Positions 52,754 to 62,370 of a DNA stretch of 64,000 nt are shown here, one piece after another (within the stretch, counting starts at the first letter, position 1; every line of letters starts with the position of its first letter). The position numbers and the translations under genes are program-made. The DNA is taken from contig CAAFUR010000006.1 of assembly GCA_900766245.1 (NCBI GenBank), forward strand, positions 1-64,000. The letters are read 5' to 3'. The stretch comes from Veillonellaceae bacterium. GTDB taxonomy: Bacteria > Bacillota > Negativicutes > Veillonellales > Veillonellaceae. The notes under the pieces are model-generated. The model searched no databases and was not told the DNA's origin. It worked only from the letters and a program-made list of their open reading frames with translations.

Positions 52754-53761
52754 ATGGAAACAATTATTGGAACGGTGGGATTTATCATTTTTCCGATTAT
52801 TCTCATCATCGGCATTTCTTTATTCTTACATTTCGTCCCATTAGGACTTTGGGTATCTGCTCTAGCAGCGGGCGTGAAGGTCAGCATTATGACTTTGATT
52901 GGTATGCGTTTACGTCGTGTATCTCCGTCGCAAATCGTACTTCCTTTGGTGAAAGCCAATAAAGCTGGTTTAGATGTGACAGTAGATCAATTAGAGGCCC
53001 ATTATTTAGCAGGTGGAGATGTAGACCGTGTAGTAGATGCATTAATTGCAGCAGAACGTGCTACGATGGAGTTAACCTTTGAACGATCGGCAGCCATTGA
53101 TTTAGCAGGTCGTGATGTATTAGAAGCGGTACAAATGTCGGTCAATCCAAAAGTGATTGAAACACCAATTATTTCTGCGGTGGCTAAAAATGGTATCGAA
53201 CTAAAAGTTCGTGCTCGTGTAACAGTACGTGCTAATATTGATCGTTTAGTTGGTGGTGCTGGAGAAGCAACAATTATTGCTCGTGTTGGGGAAGGTATTG
53301 TTACTACCGTAGGTTCCTCTGAAGAGCATACAGACGTGTTGGAAAATCCAGACCATATTTCTCGTACTGTATTGAATAAAGGCTTAGATGCAGGAACAGC
53401 TTTTGAAATCCTATCCATCGATATTGCCGACGTGGATGTAGGACGTAATATTGGTGCCCAATTGATGACAGATCAAGCGGAAGCAGACAAAAAAATTGCC
53501 CAAGCTCAAGCAGAAAAACGTCGAGCTATGGCGGTGGCGCAAGAACAAGAAATGCGTGCCCATACACAAGAAATGCAAGCAAAGGTAGTAGAAGCTCAAG
53601 CAGAAGTGCCAAAAGCGTTATCCCAGGCGTTGCGTGAGGGTAATTTGGGTGTTATGGATTACTATTCGATGAACAATATTATGGCAGACACTAAAATGCG
53701 TGAAAGTATTTCTGAAGGTGATTATGCATCTACCATCGATGGTAAAGGTACACATGAATAA
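52754..53761 (+). CDS. floA: Flotillin-like protein FloA (YqfA family)
   Basis: 335 residues. Hydrophobic N-terminus (about 5-30 and 33-50), SPHB-type core ([27 protein letters not shown] region, [26 protein letters not shown]) and an Ala/Glu/Gln-rich coiled coil ([21 protein letters not shown]). Scaffolds ordered membrane patches. Start behind taggagga. Confidence 0.93.
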   Translation: METIIGTVGFIIFPIILIIGISLFLHFVPLGLWVSALAAGVKVSIMTLIGMRLRRVSPSQIVLPLVKANKAGLDVTVDQLEAHYLAGGDVDRVVDALIAAERATMELTFERSAAIDLAGRDVLEAVQMSVNPKVIETPIISAVAKNGIELKVRARVTVRANIDRLVGGAGEATIIARVGEGIVTTVGSSEEHTDVLENPDHISRTVLNKGLDAGTAFEILSIDIADVDVGRNIGAQLMTDQAEADKKIAQAQAEKRRAMAVAQEQEMRAHTQEMQAKVVEAQAEVPKALSQALREGNLGVMDYYSMNNIMADTKMRESISEGDYASTIDGKGTHE

Positions 53762-53781
53762 GGTGGAGGAGGTATCCGATT

Positions 53782-54276
53782 ATGGAAATAGGGATACTCA
53801 TACTGATTATTTTAGGGTCCTTTATATTTAAAAAAGGAAACTCTAAAGAGGAGTCACCAGAAAAACCAGTTCCGAGTAAAGATATGACTTGGGAGGAAAT
53901 GGAAGAATACTATGGGATTACACTGTCACGGGACCCAGAAGAATCTGTGAATGTGGAGCCTGATGCAGCGGTGGAAAACACTGCTAAAAGGGCTGTGATT
54001 ACAAGTAATCCGGTGGATGTAGATAGTTATGAGAAATCAGTAGATTCACTGAGATATGATGCAGAGGAAATAAGTGCTACAGTCCATAAACGAACAGAGG
54101 TCATACTAAAAGATTCTGCAAGAACATCTGTGGAAGAAGTGCGTAAAGATGGAGCTAGTTATTCTAGGGCTTCAAGGGGCAAATCCTTACGGTTAGCAGC
54201 TAGGCATGGCATGGTGTGGTCTATGATTTTAGAAACTCCTAAAGGGGTACGAATGTTACGCCGTCATAATCGATAG
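53782..54276 (+). CDS. Unknown protein encoded with NfeD-FloA
   Basis: 164 residues. One N-terminal membrane span (about 3-19), then a charged low-complexity cytosolic region with a WEEMEEYYGI motif (about 38-47) and a basic C-terminus (RGKSLRLAARHGMVWSMILETPKGVRMLRRHNR). 20 nt after floA with a tggaggaggt site, so in the same operon. No family recognised; a flotillin partner is plausible. Confidence 0.75.
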   Translation: MEIGILILIILGSFIFKKGNSKEESPEKPVPSKDMTWEEMEEYYGITLSRDPEESVNVEPDAAVENTAKRAVITSNPVDVDSYEKSVDSLRYDAEEISATVHKRTEVILKDSARTSVEEVRKDGASYSRASRGKSLRLAARHGMVWSMILETPKGVRMLRRHNR

Positions 54277-54390
54277 CAGTGTAGTAGTATCTATGAGATA
54301 TAGCTATCTTTACTGTAGTGAGATATATATGCACAATGGATTGAGACTTACATTCCAGACTAGATAATAAGCTATATAGTATATATAAAG

Positions 54391-54435
54391 ATGAGCTGTT
54401 ATGATGGGGAATCTCCTTCATAACAGCTCATTTTG
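54391..54435 (+). terminator. Terminator of nfeD-floA operon
   Basis: Perfect 14-bp stem atgagctgttatga (54391-54404) with tcataacagctcat (54418-54431), then tttt. Confidence 0.88.
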
Positions 54436-54474
54436 GTTTATAGCTTCACATATACTTGGTTTGTACATAATCTA

Positions 54475-54506
54475 TAAAAGCGACCCTACTAAGTAGAGTC
54501 GCTTTT
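54475..54506 (-). terminator. Terminator of flavodiiron protein gene
   Basis: Read on the minus strand, aaaagcgactctac pairs with gtagggtcgctttt (one G-U) followed by tat. The plus-strand reading has a C-A mismatch, so it mainly serves the minus-strand gene. Confidence 0.82.
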
Positions 54507-54514
54507 TGTGTAGA

Positions 54515-55747
54515 TTATAAAGTTTTAATATCTGTTTCTTCTAAGGAAGCAACGATAGCATCAGCTAATTCTTCAAACAATGGTAATTGTTCATCGTGTA
54601 ATGCACCTTTAATATCAAGTGGAGTACCAACGATTTCCATATTTTTGAATTCGTTTGTGAAGTACTCAACCATGCGTTTCATAGCACCGGATGCCCAAGA
54701 GTGGTTGCCGACGATAGATACTTTATGATTATGGAAGTTTAATGCATGTAATTCATGTAATAAGTTTTCCATAGTCAAGTACAAGCCTAAGTTATAGGTT
54801 GGTGCCATACATACTAAATGGCTATATTTCCATGCATCAGAGATGATATAAGATGGATTTGTTTTAGATACATCATAAATACGGATATCTGTTACACCGC
54901 GTAAAGACAATAATTTTGCCAATTGTTGTGCCATTTCAGCAGTATTGCCATACATGGAACCGAAAGCAATGACAACGCCTTTTTTCTCAGCATTGTAAGT
55001 GCTCCAGTGCATATATTTATTAAGAATGTAAGAGATGGTTTCAGGAGTTCTCCAGATTGGTCCATGAAGTGGAGCGATGATTTTGACATCTAAAGCAGAT
55101 GCTTTTTTCAATGCGTTCTGTACTTGTGCACCGTATTTTCCTACGATATTGGTGTAGTAACGACGAGCTTCATCTTCGTATACGCGGTCGAAATCTAATT
55201 GATCAGCGAAGATGTTGCCGTTGATAGTACCGAAGGTACCGAATGCATCTGCAGAGAACAATGTACCAGTTGTTGATTCAAAGGTACAAGTTACTTCTGG
55301 CCAGTGTACCATTGGCATTGTATAACTGTGAAGTTTATGGTGACCAAGATCGATAGTGTCCCCTTCTTTTACTTCGTAATAGTTCTCAGGAGCTGGACGC
55401 CCATAGAATTGTTCAAAGAAACGGAATGTAGTTTTGTTGCCTACCATTTTTACATTTGGGTAACGGTCTAATAATTCGACTAATGTTGCACAATGGTCTG
55501 GTTCCATGTGGTTAACGATTAAGTAATCTAATTCACGACCGTTTAATAAATGTTCTACATTATCAAAGAATTCTTGACGAATGCTATCATCTACAGAGTC
55601 TACGATACATGTTTTTTCATCATCAATAAAATAGGAATTGTAGCTTACCCCATTTGGAATTGGAAATAGGTTTTCAAAACGTTCTGTACTCCAATCGTTG
55701 CTACCAATCCAATAAATATGATCAGTCAATTTTTGTGCGCAATGCAT
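54515..55747 (-). CDS. Flavodiiron protein (FprA/rubredoxin:oxygen oxidoreductase family)
   Basis: 410 residues. N-terminal metallo-beta-lactamase-like diiron domain with HMEPDH (His80, Glu82, Asp84, His85), MVHWPEV, SADAFG and PLHGPIWR; C-terminal flavodoxin domain from about 255 (FGSMYGNTAEMAQQL, HSWASGA). Reduces O2 to water or NO to N2O, protecting an anaerobe. Electrons usually come from rubredoxin, not encoded nearby. Start at MHCAQK (gaaaggaat 8 nt upstream), not seven codons earlier. Confidence 0.95.
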   Translation of the reverse strand: MHCAQKLTDHIYWIGSNDWSTERFENLFPIPNGVSYNSYFIDDEKTCIVDSVDDSIRQEFFDNVEHLLNGRELDYLIVNHMEPDHCATLVELLDRYPNVKMVGNKTTFRFFEQFYGRPAPENYYEVKEGDTIDLGHHKLHSYTMPMVHWPEVTCTFESTTGTLFSADAFGTFGTINGNIFADQLDFDRVYEDEARRYYTNIVGKYGAQVQNALKKASALDVKIIAPLHGPIWRTPETISYILNKYMHWSTYNAEKKGVVIAFGSMYGNTAEMAQQLAKLLSLRGVTDIRIYDVSKTNPSYIISDAWKYSHLVCMAPTYNLGLYLTMENLLHELHALNFHNHKVSIVGNHSWASGAMKRMVEYFTNEFKNMEIVGTPLDIKGALHDEQLPLFEELADAIVASLEETDIKTL

Positions 55748-55808
55748 AGTTAAATTCCTTTCATACATACGGGGGGATTGTTATGCCCCAGATTTTCTTA
55801 TCAAATAT

Positions 55809-55837
55809 ATATTACTAGTTTATAAGCTAGAACGCAA
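55809..55837 (-). promoter_or_regulatory. Promoter of flavodiiron protein gene
   Basis: Minus-strand TTGCGT (55837-55832), 17-bp spacer, TAATAT (55814-55809). Confidence 0.5.
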
Positions 55838-55888
55838 CTATTTTATATAGGTATATAAGAAACACATAGATAAAGTTCAATTTATAGT

Positions 55889-55917
55889 TTGACAATAGTT
55901 ATAAATATAGGTAAACT
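55889..55917 (+). promoter_or_regulatory. Promoter of LysR-xpt unit
   Basis: TTGACA (55889-55894), 17-bp spacer, TAAACT (55912-55917). A further TATAAT lies at 55928-55933. Confidence 0.5.
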
Positions 55918-55982
55918 TATAAGCATATATAATAGTAAATTATGATAAAAATTATATGATTTCATAGTGGATTGAGGTTATT

Positions 55983-56873
55983 ATGTCTGTATCTGCAGAA
56001 TTACTGCGTGCCTTTGTAGGTGTAGGGTTGCATTTATCTTTCTCAAAAGCAGCCAAAGCAAATGGTGTTTCTCAATCGGCCATCAGTCAGAGTATTAAAC
56101 AGCTAGAAAAAGATTTAGGAATTCCTTTATTTGAAAGAACAACTAAATCTGTAGCTTTTACAAAAGCAGGTCGTGAACTTTTTGAAACGTCCGTAGAAGC
56201 TTTTTCTATTTTAGATAATGGGATTGTAAAATTACAGGAACGATTATCTCGTGAATATAAAAGTTTACACTTGGCGGCTACAGATACATTGAGTAAACAT
56301 TTTTTATTGCCTGCTTTCAAAAGTTGGCAAGAGAAAAAATTAGACATTAGTCTACGAGTGACCAATCGGCCGTCACGAGAATGTGTGGCAATGATTGAAT
56401 CTGGAGAAGCTCAAATTGCTGTAGTGAATGCGTATGATGAGCTGTATGATAACAATCATCTTGAGGTGATGGAACTAGCATCTATGCAAGATATATTTGT
56501 AGGAGGCACTACGTATCAAGATGAGTCAAAGATTTGGACCATCGATGATATTATGGCAGAGCCTTTGTTGCTGCTGACAATCGGTGCTAGTAGTCGAACA
56601 TTTTTTGATGCAGTTACCTATAATCGCTGTACAAGCCCGGCTTTTGAACTAGGCAGCTTAGATGTACTCATGGATTTGGTAGAAATTAATTTAGGCATTT
56701 CTTTAGTGCCTGAATTAGTAGCTAGAGAGAAATTAAAACTTGGTTCATTAGTGGAACTGAAGACGAATTTGCAGATTCCTGAACGGCGTATCGTACTGGT
56801 ACGGTCTAGGATGGATGCATTAACAGAAGGCGTTTCGCAATTTATCAATATATTGAAAGACAGAAAACAATAA
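55983..56873 (+). CDS. LysR-family transcriptional regulator
   Basis: 296 residues. Winged HTH at 3-62 (FSKAAKANGVSQSAISQSIKQLEKDLGIPLFERTTKSVAFTKAG), linker helix, then periplasmic-binding-protein-like effector domain from about 92. Effector unknown. Divergent from the flavodiiron gene, which LysR habit makes a possible target, and 11 nt upstream of xpt, so it could also control purine salvage. Confidence 0.92.
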   Translation: MSVSAELLRAFVGVGLHLSFSKAAKANGVSQSAISQSIKQLEKDLGIPLFERTTKSVAFTKAGRELFETSVEAFSILDNGIVKLQERLSREYKSLHLAATDTLSKHFLLPAFKSWQEKKLDISLRVTNRPSRECVAMIESGEAQIAVVNAYDELYDNNHLEVMELASMQDIFVGGTTYQDESKIWTIDDIMAEPLLLLTIGASSRTFFDAVTYNRCTSPAFELGSLDVLMDLVEINLGISLVPELVAREKLKLGSLVELKTNLQIPERRIVLVRSRMDALTEGVSQFINILKDRKQ

Positions 56874-56884
56874 GGAGGATCATC

Positions 56885-57466
56885 GTGGAATTATTAAAAC
56901 AACGTATTGATGCAGAAGGTATTGTATTGAACAATCGAGTGTTGAAAGTAGATGGATTTTTAAATCATCAAATTGATCCTAAATTGTTTGTTCAAATTGG
57001 CAAAGAAATTGCTAAGCAATTTGAAGGACGAGGTATTGAACGTATTGTTACAATTGAAGCCTCTGGTATTGCTATTGCTTTGCAAGTAGCTATCGAATTG
57101 GATGTGCCATTGGTATTTGCGCGTAAGAAAAAATCAATTTTGATGACAGAAGATGTATATCACTCTGTGGTGTATTCCTATACAAAAGAAGAAAACTACG
57201 ATGTAACGATTTCTAAAAAGTTCTTGCCTTCTGGTGAAAAAGTATTAATTATTGATGATTTCTTAGCTAGCGGTGAAGCAGCTATGGGATTAGCAAAGTT
57301 GGTAGAAGGTGCAGGGGATACAGTGGAAGGCATTGCTATTGTCATTGAAAAATCCTTCCAACCTGGTCGTGAACGCTTAGAAAAAGCGGGCTATGATGTG
57401 CATTCCCTAGTGCGTATTGCGCGATTTGAAAATGATCGTTGCATTTATGTGGAAGATGAAAAGTAA
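56885..57466 (+). CDS. xpt: Xanthine phosphoribosyltransferase
   Basis: 193 residues. Salvages xanthine to XMP. DGFLNHQIDP, TIEASGIAIA, and PRPP loop VLIIDDFLASGEAAMGL (about 120-136). GTG start behind aaggagga. No purine riboswitch precedes it; only 11 nt separate it from the LysR gene, unlike many Firmicute xpt genes. Confidence 0.93.
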   Translation: MELLKQRIDAEGIVLNNRVLKVDGFLNHQIDPKLFVQIGKEIAKQFEGRGIERIVTIEASGIAIALQVAIELDVPLVFARKKKSILMTEDVYHSVVYSYTKEENYDVTISKKFLPSGEKVLIIDDFLASGEAAMGLAKLVEGAGDTVEGIAIVIEKSFQPGRERLEKAGYDVHSLVRIARFENDRCIYVEDEK

Positions 57467-57550
57467 TAATGATTGAAATGAAACCTAATTTTGTGGTATC
57501 ATTATGGTAATGAGTTTTAATTTACATGTAATAAAAATGGAGATAAGACA

Positions 57551-58099
57551 GTGAACAAAAAAGCGGAATTATTTCAACAGTTTATTGAAGAAAATGAGTT
57601 GACGAATCTTTTCACTCTTCGCGAGATTGAAAATGACCCATATAATACAGTAGTATTTGATGCAACTGTAGAATACAATGATATTGTATTCCCATTGTTT
57701 GTGGTATTAGATGATACACCATTTGGCTTTGTTCGTTTAGAAATTGCAGGTGGTCGTTTTACTCCAGAACAACGAAAAGCAACATTAGATGTATTGAATC
57801 AATTAAATAGTGAATTTAAATGTTTCAAACATTATTTAATGGAAGAAGATGGATATGAAGCAATTCTTCTAGATGTGAGTGTATTGAGTGGAGATACATT
57901 CGATCCTGCATTAGTAGCATATACTATTTTTGAAGTATTGTATCCACATACACAAAAAGATTTAACACGTATTATTGCTGCTGTGGAAAGCGTGAAAGTA
58001 GAATCCTCTGCTGAGGATGTAGCGACAGAAAAAACGACTGAAGAAGCTTCTAAAAAAGCAAGTAAACCACGTAAAACCACAAAATCTAAAAAAGGTTAA
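57551..58099 (+). CDS. Unknown protein, paralogue A of tandem pair
   Basis: 182 residues. Domain of about 140 residues (KAELFQQFIEENEL, then alternating strands VVFDATVEYNDIVFPLFVVLDD, a two-helix middle and FDPALVAYTIFEVLYP) followed by a Lys/Ser/Thr-rich tail (KKASKPRKTTKSKKG) that could bind nucleic acid or be disordered. The alternation resembles YbjN-type small domains, but that is a guess. GTG start, ggagataag site. Related to the next gene. Confidence 0.78.
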   Translation: MNKKAELFQQFIEENELTNLFTLREIENDPYNTVVFDATVEYNDIVFPLFVVLDDTPFGFVRLEIAGGRFTPEQRKATLDVLNQLNSEFKCFKHYLMEEDGYEAILLDVSVLSGDTFDPALVAYTIFEVLYPHTQKDLTRIIAAVESVKVESSAEDVATEKTTEEASKKASKPRKTTKSKKG

Positions 58100-58122
58100 G
58101 ATGTAGTAAAACTAACTTATAT

Positions 58123-58152
58123 GGGCATTGTGACAAACAATGCCCTTTTTTA
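58123..58152 (+). terminator. Terminator between the paralogues
   Basis: gggcattgt (58123-58131), gacaa loop, acaatgccc (58137-58145), then seven T. Confidence 0.9.
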
Positions 58153-58166
58153 ACGAGGTGATATCC

Positions 58167-58631
58167 ATGAATGAAAAGGCTAGAGTATTTGAACAATTTC
58201 TTGTGGATGAGAAATTGACATGCTTTGAAAAACGTGAAGTGGGAGATGAAGATCATACAGTTGTATTTCGCTCCTATGTACAAACAGAACTAGGGGATAT
58301 TCCTGTGTTCTTATTATTAGATGACACGATTTATGCTACCATTCGCTTATTGATTGGTGCCGGCGTTGTGACTAAAGAAAATCGTCAAGATATCTTAACG
58401 TTTATCAATCGTGAAAATAGTACATACAAAAGTTTTAAATACTATATTGAAGAAGACGATGATAGTGTGTATTTAGATTGTATTAATCAAAGTGCTAATT
58501 CTAACTTTGATCCACGATTGTTATATGTATTAATGACTCAAATTGTTGAATATATCCCAGGAAAAATTCAAACTATTGGCGAGGTATTCGATGTTGAGCA
58601 ATTACCGCCACCAGAACATGCACATGAATGA
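58167..58631 (+). CDS. Unknown protein, paralogue B of tandem pair
   Basis: 154 residues, same fold as the previous gene: KARVFEQFLVDEKL, VVFRSYVQTELGDIPVFLLLDD, NRENSTYKSFKYYIEEDDD, FDPRLLYVLMTQIVEYIPG. It lacks the basic tail and ends PPPEHAHE. The start was chosen at ATG 58167 (aacgaggtga), not the upstream in-frame ATG. Confidence 0.78.
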   Translation: MNEKARVFEQFLVDEKLTCFEKREVGDEDHTVVFRSYVQTELGDIPVFLLLDDTIYATIRLLIGAGVVTKENRQDILTFINRENSTYKSFKYYIEEDDDSVYLDCINQSANSNFDPRLLYVLMTQIVEYIPGKIQTIGEVFDVEQLPPPEHAHE

Positions 58632-58827
58632 TTTAAATAATTAATGAGTGAAAATGATCAGAATAAAATAAAAACCATCACTTTTGATTGAAATTAATCA
58701 AAAATACGCATGTGCACTTGGGATAAACAATTCAATTCGTGTAATGTAATTCAAAAATGCTAAAAAATGTAGAGAGATACACAATTCGTGAGATGTGAAG
58801 TAGTGGTTTTCTATAGCATATCTATTG

Positions 58828-58850
58828 TATCTCATGCTATAATAGAGATA
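58828..58850 (+). promoter_or_regulatory. Promoter/operator candidate of XRE gene
   Basis: Extended -10 TGCTATAAT (TATAAT 58838-58843) between inverted tatctc (58828-58833) and gagata (58845-58850). The gap 58632-58893 otherwise shows only a weak ttttgatt/aatcaaaa hairpin near 58685-58705. Confidence 0.45.
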
Positions 58851-58893
58851 GGTTATTTATACTATAGATTCACGTAGTATAAGGGGTGATACA

Positions 58894-59253
58894 ATGGCAT
58901 TAGGTGAAAATTTAAGACATGCCCGTAAACGGATTGGGCGGAGTCAACTAGATGTGGCTCGTGATATTGGCATTAGTAATGCTGCCCTGTCAAATTACGA
59001 AACAGGATATCGAGAGCCTGATTTGGAAACCTTAAAGCGATTAGCTAATTATTATGATGTAACAATTGATGAATTGGCAGGCAATGCAAGCATGGCCAGA
59101 GAAATTCTTTACGATTTGAGTAGCATCGTAAAAAATGGGCGAATTGCACACAATGGTGTAGAATATGTATTAAGTGATTCACAACGATTAAAATTGAGAC
59201 GCCAAATTGCACATGCATTTGAAATGTTCAATGAAGGAAAATCCAATTGGTAG
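58894..59253 (+). CDS. XRE-family helix-turn-helix regulator
   Basis: 119 residues. Cro/C1-type HTH at 5-60 (LRHARKRIGRSQLDVARDIGISNAALSNYETGYREPDLETLKRLANYYDV) and a C-terminal helical part of unknown role. Strong aggggtga site. Single gene; the palindrome over its -10 suggests autoregulation. Confidence 0.88.
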   Translation: MALGENLRHARKRIGRSQLDVARDIGISNAALSNYETGYREPDLETLKRLANYYDVTIDELAGNASMAREILYDLSSIVKNGRIAHNGVEYVLSDSQRLKLRRQIAHAFEMFNEGKSNW

Positions 59254-59364
59254 GATAAACATGTTATTCTAGGGACGTTTGTGGAATAGCATATCATCGT
59301 ATAGAAAGCGTAGAAGCTCTCGGGTACGTTTGAGAGTGCAAGTTACTGTATCTACAAAATGAAA

Positions 59365-59402
59365 AGCACAGTTCTATGAAAATAGGACTGTCTTTTTTAT
59401 TG
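59365..59402 (+). terminator. Terminator after XRE gene
   Basis: acagttctat, GAAA loop, ataggactgt, then cttttttatt. Confidence 0.82.
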
Positions 59403-59530
59403 TCCAAGTATATATGATATAATTTAATGAAGAGGGTTCGTGCCTATTTGCAGTAGCGTAGGATTGAATCTTATAGAATATATTCATACAGTATATAGAT
59501 AGATAAGACGAGTGAAAGCGAGGTTGAACT

Positions 59531-60517
59531 ATGGATAAACCAGTTGTAGTAGTGCCAGGGTTGGTGCGCAAAGATGCAGTGGCTTATTTGAGCGAGCATG
59601 TGACAGTACGTCAGTGGACAGAAAAAGAAAAGATGCCTAAAGAAGTATTAAAGGAATGGCTTCGTGATGCAGATGGTCTGTGGAGCATTAATCATTTTAC
59701 AGTAGATGAGGATCTAGTGAAAGATGCACCTAATTTGAAAGTAATTGCACAAGCCTCTGTAGGATATGATAATATTGATGTTGATGCTTTAACAGCGCGT
59801 CACATTCCTTATGGCAATACGCCTGACGTATTGACAGAAACTACGGCGGAGCTAGCTTTCACATTAATGGCAGCCGCGAGCCGTAGAATTTATGAGAATG
59901 CTCAATTTGTTAAGGATGGTAAATGGGCTGAACGTCCTTCTAATATAAAAGGGAAGGATTTAAGTCGTATGACATTGGGTATTATTGGCATGGGTAAAAT
60001 TGGTGTGTCCGTATCTCGTCGAGCACGTGCTTTTGGAATGACCGTGCAATATCACAATCGTAATCGCCGTAATGATGATAGCTTGTTGATGACCACCTAT
60101 GTATCCTTAGGAAAGCTATTAACTACTAGTGATGTGATATTAGTAATGGCTCCATTGACAGAAGAAACCTATCATTTAATCGATGCAGAGGCCTTTGAAA
60201 TGATGAAGGAAACAGCATTACTTGTGAATGTAGGCCGTGGAAAAATTGTGGACACTGATGCATTAGTAAAGGCATTAGAAACGGGGCAAATTGACTATGC
60301 CGCGCTAGATGTGGTGGATCCAGAACCAATTGGGGCAGACCATCCTTTACTTAAAACAGGCAAATGTTTAGTGGTGCCACATATTGGGTCTTTCACAGAT
60401 CGTACACGAAAAGATATGGCGATGTTAACGGCGAATAATCTGATTGCTGGTGTGCATGGTAAACCACTGTTGACTTGTGTTAATGAAAGTGTCAATTATA
60501 AGGCCACTGAGGAGTAG
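59531..60517 (+). CDS. D-isomer-specific 2-hydroxyacid dehydrogenase
   Basis: 328 residues. NAD(P)-binding GMGKIGVSVSRRA (about 155), catalytic Arg in LVNVGRGKIVD, Glu in DVVDPEPI and His in VPHIGSFTD. Closest in feel to glyoxylate/hydroxypyruvate or 2-ketogluconate reductases; the substrate cannot be named. aaagcgagg site. Confidence 0.9.
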   Translation: MDKPVVVVPGLVRKDAVAYLSEHVTVRQWTEKEKMPKEVLKEWLRDADGLWSINHFTVDEDLVKDAPNLKVIAQASVGYDNIDVDALTARHIPYGNTPDVLTETTAELAFTLMAAASRRIYENAQFVKDGKWAERPSNIKGKDLSRMTLGIIGMGKIGVSVSRRARAFGMTVQYHNRNRRNDDSLLMTTYVSLGKLLTTSDVILVMAPLTEETYHLIDAEAFEMMKETALLVNVGRGKIVDTDALVKALETGQIDYAALDVVDPEPIGADHPLLKTGKCLVVPHIGSFTDRTRKDMAMLTANNLIAGVHGKPLLTCVNESVNYKATEE

Positions 60518-60657
60518 TTTCTGGTGTTTTAACAGGTGTGCTAGGAAATGATGAGATTCATAAGAAACCGATGAAACATAGCCACTCCTGTGGTATAATA
60601 AAGAGAATGTGCAGAACGTGCACTTGTGTATAATCAATGTAAGAGAGGAAGAATCAC

Positions 60658-62361
60658 ATGGAATCGAAAGAGACGATGATGAGTACGGAAGAAACAACGC
60701 CTCAAACTATTAACTTTATTGAAGCGATTATTAATACAGATAATGAAGAAAATACCTATGGAAAACGTGTGCATACACGATTCCCGCCAGAGCCAAATGG
60801 GTATTTACATATTGGACATGCAAAATCCATTTGCCTAAATTTTGGCCTTGGGAAAACGTATCAAGGACTAACTAATTTGCGCTTTGATGATACGAATCCG
60901 GTTAAAGAAGATGTGGAATATGTAGAGTCTATTGAAGAAGATGTAAAATGGTTAGGCTTTGAGTGGCATGGTGATGTGCATTATGCATCTGACTATTTTG
61001 GTAAACTATATGAATATGCTCAAGTGTTGATCAAAAAAGGTAAGGCTTATGTAGATGATCAAACGCCAGAAGAAATTCGTGCTAATCGTGGCGATTTTAC
61101 AACACCTGGTACGAATAGCCCGTACCGTGATCGCAGTGTAGAAGAAAATTTACGACTCTTTCAAGAAATGAAAGAAGGTAAATACAAAGATGGAGAAAAA
61201 GTATTGCGTGCCAAAATTGATATGGCGGATCCTAATATTGTGATGCGTGACCCTGTCTTGTATCGTATTTTGCATGCTGACCATCATCGTACAGGTTCTG
61301 AATGGAATATTTATCCTATGTATGACTATGCGCATCCGGTATCTGATGCGATAGAACGCATTACCCATTCTGTATGTACATTAGAGTTTGAAGTGCATCG
61401 TCCACTATACAATTGGGTATTAGAAGACTGGGAAGATACGGAAAAACCAAAACAGATTGAATTCGCTCGCTTGAATGTGACGAATATGGTCATGAGTAAA
61501 CGTAAATTACGTCAATTAGTTGAATTGAATCTCGTAAGTGGTTGGGATGATCCTCGTATGCCAACTATTTCTGGGTTACGTCGTCGTGGCTATACACCAG
61601 AGTCTATTCGTGATTTCTGCGAACGCATTGGTGTAGCCAAGGCAGATAGCATGGTAGAAGTAGGTCTATTAGAGTTCTGTATCCGTGAAGATTTGAAATT
61701 AAAAGCGCCACGATATATGGCGGTATTAGACCCTGTGAAAGTTGTTATCACAAACTATCCAGAAGGACAAACAGAAACCTTAGTGATCGAGAACAATACA
61801 GAAAATGAAGCAATGGGTACACGTGAAGTGACATTTGGTCGAGAAGTGTACATTGAGCGTGGTGATTTTATGGAAGAACCAGTGAAAAAGTTCTTCCGCC
61901 TAGCACCAGGTAAAGAAGTGCGCTTAAAAGGTGCCTACATCATTGAATGTCAATCTGTAGTAAAAGATGACAATGGTAATATTACAGAAATCCATTGTAC
62001 ATACGATCCAGCTACAAAATCTGGTACAGGATGCCAAAAGAAAGTAAAAGGTATTTTACATTGGGTAGAAGCATCTACAGCAGTGGATATGGAAGTACGT
62101 CTTTATGACTATCTATTAAAAGCTGAAGATGATGAAACAGCAGATAAGGATTTCTTACAACAGTTAAATCCAAACTCCTTAGAAGTGAAATCTGCCAAAG
62201 GGGAAGCTGCATTCCGTACGACACAAGTAGGTGACCATTATCATTTCTTGCGTACCGGTTATTTTGTAACAGATAAAGATAGTACAGCAGACCATATTGT
62301 CATGAATCGTACCGTAGGTATGCGCGATACTTGGGCTAAAATGCAAAAGAAACAAGGTTAG
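60658..62361 (+). CDS. glnS: Glutaminyl-tRNA synthetase
   Basis: 567 residues, class [16 protein letters not shown] (HIGH at 51-54), [15 protein letters not shown] (KMSKS loop, about 279), and the two anticodon-binding barrels after 340. GlnRS with the Asn-free GYLHIGH context distinguishes it from GluRS. No T-box seen upstream. Good agaggaag site. Confidence 0.95.
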   Translation: MESKETMMSTEETTPQTINFIEAIINTDNEENTYGKRVHTRFPPEPNGYLHIGHAKSICLNFGLGKTYQGLTNLRFDDTNPVKEDVEYVESIEEDVKWLGFEWHGDVHYASDYFGKLYEYAQVLIKKGKAYVDDQTPEEIRANRGDFTTPGTNSPYRDRSVEENLRLFQEMKEGKYKDGEKVLRAKIDMADPNIVMRDPVLYRILHADHHRTGSEWNIYPMYDYAHPVSDAIERITHSVCTLEFEVHRPLYNWVLEDWEDTEKPKQIEFARLNVTNMVMSKRKLRQLVELNLVSGWDDPRMPTISGLRRRGYTPESIRDFCERIGVAKADSMVEVGLLEFCIREDLKLKAPRYMAVLDPVKVVITNYPEGQTETLVIENNTENEAMGTREVTFGREVYIERGDFMEEPVKKFFRLAPGKEVRLKGAYIIECQSVVKDDNGNITEIHCTYDPATKSGTGCQKKVKGILHWVEASTAVDMEVRLYDYLLKAEDDETADKDFLQQLNPNSLEVKSAKGEAAFRTTQVGDHYHFLRTGYFVTDKDSTADHIVMNRTVGMRDTWAKMQKKQG

Positions 62362-62370
62362 GCGAATACC

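Noticed and set aside
56874..56884. Purine riboswitch before xpt
   Set aside because: Only 11 nt separate xpt from the LysR gene; there is no room for an aptamer.
60518..60657. T-box leader for glnS
   Set aside because: Neither the T-box core sequence nor a terminator/antiterminator pair could be found.
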